Of a stretch of 16,787 bases of DNA, positions 15,808 through 16,787 are shown piece after piece. The DNA lies in NCBI GenBank assembly GCA_949516455.1, contig CATILC010000251.1, forward strand, positions 1-16,787. Reading direction: 5' to 3'. The DNA comes from Flavobacteriia bacterium (GTDB taxonomy: Bacteria; Bacteroidota; Bacteroidia; Flavobacteriales; Schleiferiaceae). How positions within the stretch are numbered: the first letter of the stretch is position 1; the number at the start of each line of letters is the position of its first letter. The notes under the pieces were generated by a model. The model saw only the letters and a program-made list of their open reading frames with translations. It was not told where the DNA came from and ran no database searches. Made by a program: the position numbers and the translations under genes.

Positions 15808-16787
15808 ATGAAGAACACTATGAAAAAGTCCTTTCTCATCTGCCTTTCACTGATCGTCATGAGCCAGCTCAAGGCTCAGCAGATACCCCTGTACAGCAAT
15901 TATTTCTTCACTCCGTACATCTACAATCCCGCGCTCTCCGGGAGTCAGGGGACTACGGAAGCCACCTTGGTGCACCGCCGCATGTGGAGCGGACTTCAGG
16001 GATCTCCTGAGACATCTGCACTCGCCATCAACGGCGCCATGGGGAAGCAGCGGATCGGATGGAGCGGATACATCTACTCAGATAAGACCGACATCCTTTC
16101 TCGGGTGGGTATGTACGCCAGCTACGCCTACCATGTCCAGCTCAGTGCCAAGAACGTCCTGAGTTTTGGATTGGGTGCAGGCTATGTCAATCAGAGCATC
16201 GATCTGGCCAGTGTGAACGTGGGCAATCGCCTCGATCCTGTGCTCTTCATTTCGCCAAATGACAGGGGATCATTCGATCTCAACTTCGGTATGAATCTGA
16301 AGATCGATCAGCTGAATATTGGCGTGGCCATGCCGCAGATCCTGGGTTCTTCTGTGAAATACAGCGAAAACTATGGAGGAGAAGTCTTCTTCAACCTGAT
16401 CCGCCATTATATCGGGACTGCTCAGTACGATCTTCACGTGCAGGGTAACCGGATGGTACTCAGCCCGTATGTACAGATCCGCGCAGCGGACAACGTACCC
16501 TTCCAATTCGATGCGGGTGCGATGTTTGCCATGAAGAAATATGGATTTGTAGGTGCTTCCTGGCGCAACGACTACGCCGTGACTACGAACATCGGTTACT
16601 ACCTCACGCCTCAACTCACACTGGGTTATGCCCACGATTTCAGCCTGAATACTTATGCCTCTCAGTTGGGTACGAGCAATGAGTTCATGCTCAGTTGGAG
16701 TTTTGGGGAGAACAGCAAGATGGAGCGCCTTGAGAACGAGATCAAGAAGCTGAAAGAGAACGATCGGCGGAAGATGGAGCAGTACGA
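15808..16787 (+). CDS. PorP/SprF-family T9SS outer-membrane protein (3' end outside window)
   Basis: The frame is open from the ATG at 15808 to the window edge, giving 326 visible residues. A signal peptide (1-23, ending LKA before QQIPLYSNYF) is followed by a beta-barrel with the family's opening pattern YNPALSGSQG, then HRRMWSGLQGSP and alternating strands to a terminal-looking strand ending LSWSF (Phe299). After that comes a charged, heptad-like stretch (about 301-326: KMERLENEIKKLKEND), likely a coiled coil beyond the barrel. PorP/SprF proteins support secretion or surface attachment of T9SS cargo, and SprF-like members are typically encoded beside cargo with type B sorting domains, as here. 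The eight-base spacing from the adhesin stop implies one transcript. An ATG at 15820 is an equally possible start. The ending is not visible, so a fused C-terminal domain cannot be excluded. Confidence 0.9.
   Translation, partial: MKNTMKKSFLICLSLIVMSQLKAQQIPLYSNYFFTPYIYNPALSGSQGTTEATLVHRRMWSGLQGSPETSALAINGAMGKQRIGWSGYIYSDKTDILSRVGMYASYAYHVQLSAKNVLSFGLGAGYVNQSIDLASVNVGNRLDPVLFISPNDRGSFDLNFGMNLKIDQLNIGVAMPQILGSSVKYSENYGGEVFFNLIRHYIGTAQYDLHVQGNRMVLSPYVQIRAADNVPFQFDAGAMFAMKKYGFVGASWRNDYAVTTNIGYYLTPQLTLGYAHDFSLNTYASQLGTSNEFMLSWSFGENSKMERLENEIKKLKENDRRKMEQY

Overview
The window looks like chromosomal DNA of a Bacteroidota, most likely a member of Flavobacteriales or a related order. The signs are a gliding-motility-type (type B) C-terminal sorting domain on a large surface protein, a PorP/SprF-type outer-membrane protein beside it, a Bacteroidota-style SurA/PpiD foldase, and the gene order purH-mreB-mreC-mreD-mrdA-rodA. 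Base composition is near 50% G+C by eye, high for a typical flavobacterium, so I do not name a genus. I see no tRNA, rRNA, CRISPR array, insertion sequence or prophage gene. Genes are packed tightly and no gap exceeds about 170 bases.

Layout. Bases 2-568 (+) are the 3' part of a glycosyltransferase whose start lies outside the window. Bases 657-2855 (+) encode a membrane-anchored periplasmic peptidyl-prolyl isomerase/chaperone, ended by a clear intrinsic terminator. Bases 2904-9864 (-) form one compact block read right to left: purH (last two steps of IMP synthesis), then mreB, mreC, mreD, mrdA (PBP2) and rodA, the full core of the rod-shape elongation machine. The last three junctions in this block are 4-base overlaps with GTG or TTG starts. 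Bases 9972-11219 (+) encode a MacB/FtsX-type ABC permease without a neighbouring ATPase. It converges on a two-gene minus-strand unit (11216-12048): a diacylglycerol/undecaprenol kinase gene and a GAF-domain gene resembling free methionine-(R)-sulfoxide reductase, joined by an ATGA overlap. Bases 12215-15799 (+) encode a 1194-residue secreted multi-Ig-like protein with a type IX secretion (T9SS) type B sorting domain. Eight bases later a PorP/SprF-family gene begins and runs off the right edge.

How the genes fit together. The left and middle parts serve the cell envelope: surface glycosylation, periplasmic folding, peptidoglycan elongation and lipid-carrier recycling, with purH as the metabolic leader of the elongation operon. 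The right end looks like a self-contained surface-display cassette in which the PorP/SprF protein would help export or anchor the adhesin-like cargo.

The observations most worth following up are the cargo/PorP-SprF pair with an internally duplicated cargo and an apparent coiled-coil extension on the PorP/SprF protein; the chained overlapping non-AUG starts in the mre operon; a Cys/His cluster in PBP2; and the loss of one of the three family cysteines in the GAF protein.
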